This document shows, piece by piece, positions 45,071 through 56,600 of a DNA stretch of 64,000 bases; the first letter of the stretch is position 1, and each line of letters begins with the position of its first letter. This DNA comes from Hyalella azteca (lineage: Eukaryota > Arthropoda > Malacostraca > Amphipoda > Hyalellidae). The stretch lies in contig NW_025941495.1 in assembly GCF_000764305.2 (NCBI RefSeq), positions 1 to 64,000 of the forward strand. The letters are read 5' to 3'. A model generated the notes under the pieces. It ran no database searches, was not told where the DNA came from, and was given only the letters and a program-made list of their open reading frames with translations. Both the position numbers and the translations under genes were made by a program.

Positions 45071-46375
45071 ATGACTTTCAGCAGGTCGCATACGTTGATC
45101 ATTGGCGACTTTAACCATCCAGAAATAGACTGGGCAGATGAATCTTCTCCAAGAGATGGGAATCACCCAGCATCCCTGTTCTTGGAGTCTGTGCGAGACT
45201 CATTTTTAATCCAGAACATCACCAAGCCAACCCATTTTAAGGGTAAACAGACCCCAAATATTCTAGATCTTGTGTTTACTAGTGAAGAATCAATGATAGA
45301 TGAGCTTCGACACGAGGCTCCGTTGTGCAAAACCCACCAACCAATCATGTTTTTCAGTATAAAGTGTTGTGCAGAAAAGACGCTTCGGAAGCGTGAACGT
45401 TTGAGCTTTGCGAAAAGCGACTATGATAAACTCCGTGAAGCGGTGAATGCGGCGAATGTTTCGGACTGTATTAATTAAGGACATGAATGTGGCTGATTCA
45501 TAGTCATTTCTCAAAGACACGGTTATGTCAGCAGTTGATACCTGTGTACCGAAGATTACGCTTGCAGGAGTCAAAAGTCCCAGTGGATGAACAGTACAGT
45601 TAAAGCTCAGCTAAAGACCAAGAAAGACGCCTACAAGCGCTATTTACGAACTCGAAGCGATTCTAGATGTGTATAAGAGACAGGTCAAAAAGTCCCAGTG
45701 GATGACCAGTGCAGTTAAGACTCAGCTAAAGACCAAGAAAGAAGCCTACAAGCGTTATTTACGAACTCGCNGCAGGCTTCCCGAAAAAAAAGTCTTAGAA
45801 TTCGGTTTTACATACGTGTTTCAAGTTTCGGAGTGATCCGTCTGTAAATAACCGAGATAAAGTTTGGGGCAGACGTTCCCCTTAACAGTTTTGAAATACA
45901 CGAAGAAGAGATTCTCAAACGCCTGGTAGCTCTAAATCTCAACAAGTCATGTGGACCAGACAGCTTCCATCCCAGATTGCTGAAACAATTAGCAACCGTT
46001 CTGGCCGGCTCATTGACAGTATTCTTTCAAAAAACCTTGAACGAAGGAACTTTGCCGTCCGACTGGAAACTAGATCAAGTAACACCATTGTTCAAAAAAA
46101 GGTGACAAAAGTAGCCCCCGTAACCATCGCCCTGTCACTCTGACTAGTGTTGTTTGTAAGGTAATGGAATCTGTTGTGAGGGATAGAATTATCGATCACC
46201 ATGACTGTTCACTATCTCCTTTCAGATTGTCAACACGGCTTTATTGCCGGTAGATCCTGCACTACAAACTTATTGTCTACGTTGAAGGATTAGACTCGCC
46301 TTCTGGACGAAAGGGAGCCAGTGGATGCATTGTACCTAGATTTTGCCAAAGCATTTTATCACGTTAGCAAACGGC
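45071..46375 (+). mobile_element. LINE endonuclease, linker and RT fingers
   Basis: The apurinic-endonuclease C-terminal part reads LIIGDFNHPEIDWADESSPR and LDLVFTSEESMIDELRHEAP. A linker with AQLKTKKDAYKRYLRTRS, duplicated around an adapter sequence, follows. RT fingers have CGPDSFHPRLLKQLATVLAG and DCQHGFIAGRSCTTNLLSTL. It ends at DALYLDFAKAF. Frames break repeatedly. This is the only place where the endonuclease domain of this LINE is visible. Confidence 0.8.
45665..45683. other. Nextera/Tn5 mosaic-end adapter left in the assembly
   Basis: AGATGTGTATAAGAGACAG is exactly the 19-bp mosaic end used in Nextera libraries. It is preceded by CT, as in the mate-pair junction adapter. The LINE linker sequence is repeated on both sides, as expected of a circularised mate-pair junction. 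It is not biological. Confidence 0.93.
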
Positions 46376-46379
46376 GAGT

Positions 46380-46815
46380 TTTTTCGATGTCTAGTATTAG
46401 GGGTTAAAACCTGCGAATGGCACCTGTGGCCTTTACTTAGATAGTTCGATGCTCTTCCGGAGCTCATTCGTATTAAGTCTTTCGGCAGCTACTGATGCAA
46501 GAATTGCATATTCATATGTCGATAGTGTGTTCCTGTGACCATCCCAGTACCAATTTTGAATTATTTAACTTGGATTCACCAATTTTTCATATGAATTCAT
46601 AAATTTCATCAGAGGTTACTTGAGATTTGTTAAGAGTTCATCACCTTGGGCATTCCCCCTCGTAAGTTACTAAGCTGGAATTGGAATTGGGGTGCGTGGT
46701 GACCTACGGTCACGACCTTTAAATCGGTCATACACGCTGCCTAAAAACTTTTACTAGCATCAAAAAATTAAAAGTTCACACTCTTATGTTAACAAAAAAG
46801 TTCAAATATACCATA
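46380..46815. other. No gene recognised
   Basis: Non-repetitive as far as I can see, no ORF of note, between two LINE remnants. Confidence 0.4.
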
Positions 46816-46816
46816 T

Positions 46817-48130
46817 TCACAGCTGTCCTAAGAAAAAATATAAAAATTTGACAATCGCAAAAAAGTAAAACCACGTACTAAAACAATTCGGCACGTTCAC
46901 ACGTCTTCCCACCCTCCCCTCTCTCAACCCTAGCACCACTGCCCGACATCTGCGTGCCCATTTGCTCACCTTCATGTTCCACATATACATCTTTCGAGCC
47001 CAACGTACATCATCCATTCGCTCCAGTCTCACTTTATACCTCAAAGCTGCTCTCATTCTTCTTTCCTTGAAGGTACTCCAACCCATGTCTCCTCTCAGGG
47101 CCTCTACCGCAGTCCACCTGGGGGCTCCTAGTGACAATCTCGCCACTCTATTTTGTACCAATTCCAATTTATCTAGCTCGCCATCACTATATGCTATCAC
47201 ATCCAATCCATACATAATGCTAGGCACTGCTACACTCTTCCACACTTCTCTCAATACTTCAAACTTACTCGCTCTCACTTTTGCTGCACTTCCAAGTATA
47301 CCCAACCATTGGTTCGCCTTACTTAAATTCGCGGCCTTTGTTCTCTGACATCCTTCATGGTCCACACACATCCCTAAGTACTTGTACTCACTCATTTGTC
47401 CTAACAATCTCATTCCCTCCCAACATCCACACTCTGTTCATATCCTCAATCGATCCATTCACAACAAGTACTTGGCTCTTCTCCGCACTGAATCGCACAT
47501 TAAAGTCCCTCCCATACTCAGTCACACAGTCAGCATACTTTTCAGTTCCTCGCTATTTTCACTCATAATCACAGCATCATCAGCATACAGAAGCATTCTT
47601 AACCTTTCGCCGCCTACACGCACACCAACATCCATTCTCCTCACCCTCGTGGCCATCTCTTCTGTGTAGAGGTTGAAGAGAAGCGGAGACAGGATACAGC
47701 CTTGTCGTACGCCTCTCCTGCTCCTCACCCAGTCCGTCTCAATATCCCCAAGTCTATATTTTGCTCTAGTATTCACATACATACTTCTCACAAGCCTCAC
47801 ACATTTTTCACTCATTCCAATTTTTCCCAGTATTTGACACAGAAGCTCTCTATCCACCCGGTCATACGCCTTTTCTATGTCTAGGAATGCCAAGTACACT
47901 TTCTTTCCATCTCTTTTCATTCTCCCTATCAGTTCATTCACAACATATATATTATCTTCTGCTCTTCTGTCGTATCTAAAACCATTTTGCTCTTCACCAA
48001 ACACTCTTTCGTTCCTAATACATCTTTGCATCCGCTCATTCATAACCGCACAGAAAATCTTACCGCTGGTGTCAGCAAGGGCAATCGGTCTGTAGTTCCT
48101 AAGTTTCTTTTTGCTCTTGTGGCCACCCAC
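46817..48130 (-). mobile_element. Second, unrelated LINE: reverse transcriptase
   Basis: Starts at about KKKLRNYRPIALADTSGKIF and contains EEQNGFRYDRRAEDNIYVVN, FLDIEKAYDRVDR, RRGVRQGCILSPLLFNLYTE and the catalytic box LLYADDAVI (about 47,585). A frameshift near 47,525 leads to AEKSQVLVVNG, and another near 47,400 leads to YKYLGMCVDHEGCQRTKAAN and a long thumb/C-terminal region ending about 46,860. Motifs differ clearly from the CR1/L2-like family (RQGC..LSP versus PQGSVLGP). Clade not assigned. The first ~25 codons of the open frame right of 48,130 appear to be unrelated sequence. Confidence 0.8.
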
Positions 48131-48339
48131 AAGAGACCGTTGCTGATACAGATGTTTCTTGGAACTTAGTTTCGTTTGTGATGATTGTTTTGAACTAAAT
48201 TGTTCATTCATGATTTATACTGGAAAAGTTATTTGCAGTATCTTGCTGTATTATCCTTGTTTTCAGTTTACGGACCATTAACACGGACCGTATACGGATG
48301 ATCCGTTAACTCGGTTAACAGTACGAAGAAAACGAAAAA

Positions 48340-49360
48340 TCCGTTAGGTGACCGAGACACATTTGACAGTGTCCCGCATGAGCGGCTGTTACGTAAAGTG
48401 AAGTCGTTGAGAATTGAGGGAAACGTGCTTTGATGGATCAGAAGTTTTATAGTAGGTAGACGACAACGTGTCAGTATTAACGGAACCGTGTCAGACTGGG
48501 CATCAGTGCGCAGCGACGTGCCACAAGGAAGCGTTTTTGGACCTATTTTGTTTGTTGCTTTTATGAATGATCTGCCAGAAGTAGTGTCCAGCGTGTGCTC
48601 CATGTATGCCGACGACACAAAAGTTCCTAATGCAGTGAAGCATGCGTCAAATAAAGCGCAATTGCAAGATAACAGTTTAGTTAACTGGGCTGATACGTGA
48701 CAGCTGAGGTTTAAAGCTAACAAGTGTTAAGTACTTCACCTTGGGAAGAACAATGAACAGCAAGATTACAGTATGAGAAGATATGGTTACAAGGAGAGAG
48801 TAATGGTTGAAAAGTCTAGTGTGGAAAAAGATCTCGAGTTTATGTCGACAAGGAGCTGAAATTTTCTAATCATGTTGAAACGAAAGCTAATACATCCAAC
48901 AAACTTCTTGGTCTAATCAGACGCTCTTATAAGTTCCTAGATGCAGAAGCGATGAAGTAGTTGTTTGTTGCTGTCGTGCGCTCGAATCTAGAGTTTGGAA
49001 ACGTTGTGTGGTCATCGAGATTTGATCATGAAAAGATCCGGTCAAATGACACGATTTTCAATCTTCTGTGAACAAGGCAAGAAAAGGAAAAGAATCGGCG
49101 ACAGGCCACATCAGGCCTACGCTTCAGCGCCGACATCACTATGTTATGTTATGTTAAGTCACGAAAAGTTCAAGATTCGGTGACAGGCTACATCAGGCCT
49201 ACTCTTTAGCGCCGACATCGCTATGTTATGTTATGAAAGATCGAGTTTCAAAAGCCGGATCCCTTGTGAATCAAGTCACGAAAAGTTCAAGAATCCGTAA
49301 CATGACATGGGCCTATTTCTTCAACGTGACGAATCTTCAATGCCGACACTTCTATTCTCA
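48340..49360 (+). mobile_element. LINE RT fragment followed by three stacked LINE 3' tails
   Basis: 48,340-49,015 encodes DTFDSVPHERLLRKVKSLRI, PQGSVFGPILFVAFMND and SMYADDTKV, then decays. It then joins 3' UTR sequence of the TATGT subfamily (hairpin about 49,097-49,135), a second such tail (about 49,156-49,235) and a degenerate TATTC-type tail (to about 49,355). The stacking suggests repeated insertion into, or recombination at, LINE tails. Confidence 0.75.
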
Positions 49361-50555
49361 TGGTTGAACTAGTATAAAATTGACACAACAGAAGCTCATT
49401 TTTACGGATGTAGATCGTTGTTCGCCTGTGTCGTCACTGATCTCAGTGACGTCACGGCATTAACGAATCACCGAAATGCGATCAAACCAGTCAACCAATC
49501 CATCATGGGAATGGCGGGTTTGTTTACGATTCTCGATTTACGTGACGTAACAAGAAAGCTGAACTGGAAAACGGAACTTCTCGTGGGTCAACCTTATATA
49601 ATTCAATCATGTCTATTCTATTCTAAGTTAAATTAGCTCGAAATCAAAGTTTGCTATGACTGTATGACGGCGATATTTTTGTCCGTCAATATCTGCTTCC
49701 GGTGAGGACGTGCTCTTATGAGTAACCAATGTCTCCACCGCTACAGATACAGACGGCAGACGCTTGCTTTGTGTCTGCTGCCTGGCGCCTGCGAGTGCGG
49801 TGTGTATAATAATGTATTGTATATTCCCTCTTGGCTCTAAGAATAGTGCTACATCTTGGCGCCTACATCCTGACTGCAGTGTGCCGACATTGACAACTGA
49901 ACTTACGGCAATCTATCACAGTGACACAGTATCACTAGGTACTTGTAGTCCTTGGTTATTGTACAGGACAGGAATTTGACCACCTCACTGGCCTGGGTAG
50001 TGGGTTGTAGGAAGCTATCAGCTATGCTCTGACTCTCGTTCAGCGCTGCTCCTCTTGAGTTCACCACAAGTGGCAAGGCATGTCAACCAGATGCTCCCTG
50101 CCAAGNAAGCTTTGTACAAAAATTGAAATTTGCTTAATTAAAAGCCTAATAGCTGGTAATTAAAACGTAATTAAGTAGTGTTCAATATTCATTATTGTTC
50201 TAATTCAAAGCCGTGTTGTATCCCAATACAGCTCACACAGCTAACGGAATTCGAACACGTGGATGTCGGCAATACGTATCAGTTAAATTTGAAGGGCTGA
50301 CGCAATACGACTCACCACGTGTCGGATGTTGCCACACAAAATGACGGAATATAGGGATTTGGTAGGTTTCCATTCTAAAGGCTTTTTAATAAATATGGCA
50401 ACATTTTGTGACGTTTCATCGTTGCTGACACGTAGTGAAGTGTTTTGAGAGTCATGTGAAGGCAACAGAACTTTACGTAACGCATACGGTTTTTTTTTTA
50501 TAGTTTTTCATTTCTCGATGCGTCCTTAAAGTGTCGGAATATACCGCGTTTACCC
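49360..50555. other. No gene recognised
   Basis: Contains a short TCTATTCTATTCTA stretch at about 49,611-49,625 that may be another LINE tail, and an N at 50,106. Small ORFs here show no recognisable domain. Confidence 0.4.
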
Positions 50556-50558
50556 TAT

Positions 50559-50831
50559 CCATGATAATTTACTGGTCTACTTATAAGACTCAAAAATGAA
50601 CTTGAGGGAGAGTCTAAAAAACTCTCTGCTTTGTCACTATGGTCAGTATAGCCCAAGTTGACTGTGCAATTCAAATATCTTCCTGAGCATAACTCAGCCG
50701 GGCATCTTCACGACTTTCGACACATAGTGCCCAGCATAGTGATTAGTGACAAAGCAGAGAGTTTTTTAGACTCTCCCTCAAGTTAATTTTTGAGTCCTAT
50801 AACTTATAAGTAGACCAGTAAAGTATCATGG
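50559..50831. mobile_element. 273-bp hairpin MITE
   Basis: Long inverted arms start CCATGATAATTTACTGGTCT and include GAGGGAGAGTCTAAAAAACT and CTCTGCTTTGTCACTA in the left arm (50,559-50,641). The right arm (about 50,745-50,831) is the complement with small indels. No ORF. Target duplication is not clear. Confidence 0.82.
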
Positions 50832-50984
50832 AAACCAGCATTATCATACTTAAGAAATTGGTTTAAATCTTGAAAAATTAGGATAATAAAAATGAACTGA
50901 TTCTAAAAAAGCTCTGGTTTGCCACTATCACTATGGTGCCCAGCCCGCTGGGCAGGGCTTATGGGCAGTGTGAGTGGGCACAAC

Positions 50985-51095
50985 CATGAACCAATACCAA
51001 TCACAGCTTGAAAGCATCCCCATTAAGTTCAACCAATCACAGCTTGAAAGCATCCCTATCAACCAATCACAGACTCACAGTCACAGCTAGAAAGC
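50985..51095. repeat. Short direct repeats with CCAATCACAG
   Basis: CCAATCACAGCTTGAAAGCA occurs twice (about 50,997 and 51,036), with a third CCAATCACAG near 51,061. They could be CCAAT-box-like promoter elements or simple local duplications. Confidence 0.5.
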
Positions 51096-51659
51096 AGATA
51101 ACATTACAATTCCATTATCCAACCACCAGGATGGAATTCTAATTTTGAAGGTTCATATATTATTTCGATCCACCAAGACCACTTTTTTGATCTAACATTG
51201 TTATTTGAGGCAAAAAATGAACTTCTTAAAGGCTTAAAACACGTATGCTAACTTGCTCAGTTTCTATAAAGTACCTAATCACTTGGAAGTTGCAAGTCTG
51301 CACCTTTCACTCAACAATTAAAATTAATTATAAAAAGTATTAGTTAGTTGAAAGTTTGTCTCTTAAGTTGACCGCAATGAACTAAACTTCATTAAGTAAT
51401 CATTAGGCAGAGTTTCCCATTGGCATCATGCACACTAAACTAAACATGCAATTCAGAGTTCAGACGAGCCGAACTACATAGGCCTAACACGTGAGCTAAC
51501 ATGCAACTGAATTGAATAGGTATCTAGCTTCTTTCCCGCTACCGGTGATCTAGCGCTAGTATGGAATATATCTACTTGGAAGGCCTTTAATGCCCATTGA
51601 CAACATTTTTCTATGTCAAATAGTTTTTGAGTTGTGGGGGTTTTTGTTAAAAAAACGAA

Positions 51660-53175
51660 AAGTGGTCTAAGTTACCCCGCCAGTCTAAGTTACCCCATTT
51701 TACGATATCTATTATGTATAAAGCTAGTCTAGAAATCAAACATTTACTATCTCTAAAAAATCACCAAAAAAGTGTGATTTTGGAAAAATACCTTACCTCT
51801 GCTAAGGTCTGGAGGCTGGAGCAAAAAAAATATTTGCTGTATTAAAAAATTTTACTTACATAAAAGTTGCACCCAGGTGTTGGCTTGAAAACGTAATTGA
51901 TGGAATTTGTCTATCTCATTACAAAAAAAATAGCAGCCATTTCTGCGCGACAGGGTAAAAAGGGACACCCCCCTGGGGTGGGACACCCTTAAAAATGCAT
52001 TTACATTAGAACCTCAGGTAGCAAAGGCTCCAGTTAAAAAAAATGATTAACAAGAAAAAATTTTGATTACATTTACCTTGCTCAGCGAAAAAAATGCACT
52101 TATCAAAAAATTAGTATATTATATGATCGGTACCGTAATCACAAAATTGTACATAGAATGCTATGTATAGAATTGTGCACCGGGCATCATAGAATGAAAA
52201 GTAATTGACCTAAACTATGATTTATTTCTCCAAAACATATGGTTGTCACTAAAACATTGTTTTCTGTTTCGGGTATGTTTTTCACAATCTTTTTTGTTAT
52301 AGTGAAATCACTTGACTGGATTAAAATTATGCGAAATTACAAACCATCCTGTAAGCTTACAGGTACAGAAGAAATGCTACATGGCGGCTGATATGAAGCT
52401 TGCTGTGGACAAGGTTGTTGTCAATGCTCAATGGCATTTCCACAGTCCATGGATACAGTAATATCACATTAATAATACAGTAATTAATGAATATGGTAAT
52501 ATATCAATAAAGGAAAAACAAGTAAAAATCACAGAAAATATCATTTATTTTACATCTACATCATCTACAATGAAAGGATGACATCAGAGTACTGTTAGTA
52601 ATGGATGAGTACACTCTGCATGCTTCAAATGTTTTAAAATTTACTTTCATTGCAAGTGTCCTAGATTACCCCATTCCCAGGGGTAAATTGGGTTGGTTTT
52701 ATTTTGTGCAGCCACCTTTGATGGGGCTACTCAGGACACTCTTTTTTTGCTTCTGGCACCTTACGAATAGCAAATGGATTTTTTTGGAGAAGCCATGCAA
52801 TAGCCCTTGCAAAGAGCTTTGAAATGAGCCTGAACTTGTTTATGAAATGTTTCATGGTAAGAATTTATGAATGAAAAACGTCCAAAATCATCCCGAGTAG
52901 CCCCGGTTGACGGTACAGACCTTAGCAGAAGTAACTTTTCAAAATATTGTTTTTCACAATTTTTTTCAGGAATTTTTCATAGCTAGTAAATGTAGTATTT
53001 TTGACCTTCCTTTATACTACATAGATAGGAAAAATTTTGATGTTTACACCACTGTATTTGGTTTTTCAATATTCCAATTAGTTTTGCTACTAAAACAGTT
53101 TTATGCCGTGTCGGAGGACTGTCCCGAGTTACCCCGCCCATCCCGAGTAGCCCCAGTTGACGGTACCACATTTGT
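51660..53175. repeat. Cluster of GTTACCCC-type motifs
   Basis: CTAAGTTACCCC occurs twice at 51,668-51,697. TAGATTACCCCATTCCCAGG is near 52,663. CCCGAGTAGCCCC appears near 52,895 and 53,141, and CCCGAGTTACCCCG near 53,123. Between them lies GGGACACCCCCCTGGGGTGG (51,961). The motifs resemble transposon ends but no clean TIR pair or target duplication can be drawn. No ORF. Confidence 0.5.
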
Positions 53176-53688
53176 CTATGAATTTTCAATCAGGAACTTT
53201 TTAGGCAAATTAATATAATCAATATAACGTATATAATTTATGTAAAATGTAATTTAAATGTAATATCTAAAAATTTCTGATTTTCAGTTCTTGCATGAGA
53301 TCTTGTTTGTTTATATTGTAGCAGGGGTAAAAAATATATATCTATTTTCCAAGCCATGGATGGAGTTTGAATGCCAATTTTAGAGCTGCTAGATTAATTA
53401 TCTCTTATTTAATTGATAAAAGAGTGCAAGATTAAGCTGCAAGATGCCAATATTATTGAAAATATATCACTTTGGAACCATGAAATTTTAGTAGTAAGTA
53501 GGAATTTTGAAATTTTACATAATAATTTGACAACTTGCATGAGGTTATGACTTGGTTAGGATTTAAGTTACATGGTAATGGATATTATTTGCTTTGGTGT
53601 CCTATCATAGAAGTACAAGCAATAAGTAGCTTCATTTGTTCATTCTAAGCACAAAATAGCTCCAAAGTAGATTTTATCACAGACAAGA

Positions 53689-56600
53689 ATGAATCAAGAT
53701 TCAGGTATAGAGGATGAACAGGTGGTTCCAGATGCAATTAATCTTGTGAATGAGAGTAGAGGTCTTCCTGACCTACTCCTTGACACTGGCATGGCCAACA
53801 AAGCCACCGAGATGACAGAAATTGACTTACCACGCGTCGGAGCAAGTTGTGTTTCCAGCAACCTGCCCAACTCAGTATCTCAAACGACAGGTTTGTTCAA
53901 TTTCAAAACTATGGTATTCACTTTCATAATTGATATTAAGCTTGACCAGTAAAGCATTGTCCTGCAAGAATACTGATACCATGAAAAATTCAGTGTTATC
54001 CCCTGCCAGTCTTGAATATATCTTTATTCAGTCTTGAACCCAAGTGTAGGTGGATGGAAAACACCAATAGATCTGATGTTTTTGCATTACTAGAAAATTT
54101 CTGCCATGGTGTTGCTAAATTATAGTCTAAAGCCATTGAAATTTTGATCCATTCCTAGATTTATCTTCTACTAATTGCCAGGTATTATAAGGTAGCTAGA
54201 AAATATATTTGTAGTTTTGTTTTTAACAAAGATTCAATTTCATTTTCAGTGAACCAAGATGAGCTAATCTTAGCACAGGAGCAAAAAATTGTAGATGAGG
54301 TAAGAAGCCTTTTCCCAGCATATTTGAAAAGCATTTCCTATAAATTAGGGCACTTCAAATCCATTTCTTGCTGATTTGGTCTGTCTTTTAGAGATGCACC
54401 ATTATATACCTATAGTACGAGATGCTGAATGAGTGCTTCCCTAATGAAGAATGCAGCACTCAGAATGTGGAATTGTTCTTTTCTGAGAAAATTTTCAGGT
54501 GCAAAGTATTTGATAAACAATTTATGTAGGTACTACTTTGACCACAAATTTAATCTAGAATTAATAAGCAAAGAAAATATTAAAACCATATTTTCATTGA
54601 AAACTTTCCAATTTAATTGTTTATTTTATTTTGCAGATTTATCTAATTGATACTACATATAAACATGGATTATTAGGCTTAGGCTGCTAAAAAACAGCTG
54701 AGATCAAAACACAGTCAACATTTATTATTTTGAATTATGAAGTTAATTCAAGTATGAAGTATTGAAGTATGTATTATTTATTACCTATGTTGTATGGACA
54801 ATTTATCATTATTTATGTTACAGATCAAAGCCTCCACTCCGATGATTGGACCAAAAACTGACCTTCAGCCGCTGCAACAGGAATTTGCCAATGATATTGT
54901 GTATTCAGCTAAGGTAATGTGATATTACTCTTTTTCAATATATTGCTGAGCAAAAACATATATATCTGTGCTAGGTATCTATCCATGCTATCTATCTTTT
55001 TTTATTGAATATTTAATATTTATTTGTCAACAAAATTCATTTTTTATGTTAATCAAGCATGAATTACAAAAAAAGTGATGCATTACAATAATTATTGCTC
55101 TATAGATATTTAAAGTTAACAGTTACATTTCTTATTACTCTTTCTTTATTATCTTATTACTCTTAACTGTAATATTTACCATTCTATTACTGTTATATCT
55201 ACCCTTGTGGCTGCTGCATAAGCTGTATAGTATACAATACAGTTATGGGGTCTGTACATATAGTTACGGGATGCACCTGCCCTGAAGGTGACTTCCATGT
55301 GTATCATTTCTTTTGACTGTACAACTTCATATAACAACAATTTTGCTAGCATTCATTATAACTGTTCACTGCACAGGTAGAGCAGCTGCAGAAGCAGTAC
55401 AGTCACATGCGGCGCACTAGGCCAGATGGCAACTGCTTCTTGCGTGGCTTTATCTTCTCGTACCTTGAGCACTGCATCCAGCACCCTGACGAGCTGGCAA
55501 GGTGGGGCTCTCATCTTGTGGCTCGTCTTCAATGTATCTTCCTGGCATCCATATGGATTTATCATCCATCTTGTCATATCATCCATCTTGCCATACCGGT
55601 ATCATCCATCTTGCCATATCATTCATCTTGTCATATCATTCATCTTGTCATATCATCCATCTTGTCATATCATTCATCTTGTCATATCATTCATCTTGTC
55701 ATATCATTCATCTTGTCATATCATCCATCTTGTCATATCATACTTGTCAATTATCCATCTTGTCATATCGTCCATCTTGTCATATCATTCATCTTGTCAT
55801 ATCATCCATCTTGTCATATCATCCATCTTGCCATATCATCCATCTTGCCATATCATCCACCTTGTCAATTATCCATCTTGCCATATCCATCTTGATCATG
55901 TCATATCATCCATTTTGTCATATCATCCATTTTGTCATATCATCCATCTTGCCATATCATCCATCTTGCCATATCATCCATTTTGCAATATCATCCATCT
56001 TGTCTGATCGCTTATCTTGAGCTGTTTATTGATGTGTTAATCATAAATTGAAAGTATTTTTAATACTTTTCATCGTCTAGTGTTGATTTTCATCAAATTT
56101 CTATTAATTTATTGCAATGAATATCTTATTTGATTATCAGTTTCTCTTTCAGATTTAAAAAGAAGATTGTGGAAAGCAAAGCTGAACTTTTTGCACTTGG
56201 GTTTCCTAAATTCACAACCGAAGACTTCCATGACACGGTAAGCTTGTGTTTACTTAGACTGAACATTGGCATTTATTAACCCATTTATGCTGAAGGTGAG
56301 AAAAATTTTGCTTGTACTATGGACAAACTGATGAAATGGTTTCACTGAGACACAGTTAAATAATTTATCCACTTTATTCAAGAAAATCAGTTGGAAATAA
56401 AATAGGTATATAAAATAAAAATGTATAAAATAAAAATTCTATAATATTCTATAATATTCTATCGTGCGTAAGCAACAAAATACTTTTGATGGAAGTTAGC
56501 TGACCTAAATGTAGGACGACAAGCATAAACGGGTTAAGATGCGTCTGATGCTGATGCTGTTGAATTGATACTTTGAGGCTTATACCTATCAACTCTTAAT

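Noticed and set aside
45665..45683. Evidence for a Tn5-like bacterial transposon end
   Set aside because: The exact 19-mer is the commercial Nextera mosaic end; the context is a mate-pair style duplication.
49418..49636. 72-codon ORF as a small gene
   Set aside because: No recognisable domain, ends in a LINE-tail-like repeat, and no supporting exon structure.
55407..56020. ORFs of 160-190 codons rich in IHL/SCH repeats
   Set aside because: They are read-through of a 17-bp intronic minisatellite after otubain exon 4; all three frames are open.
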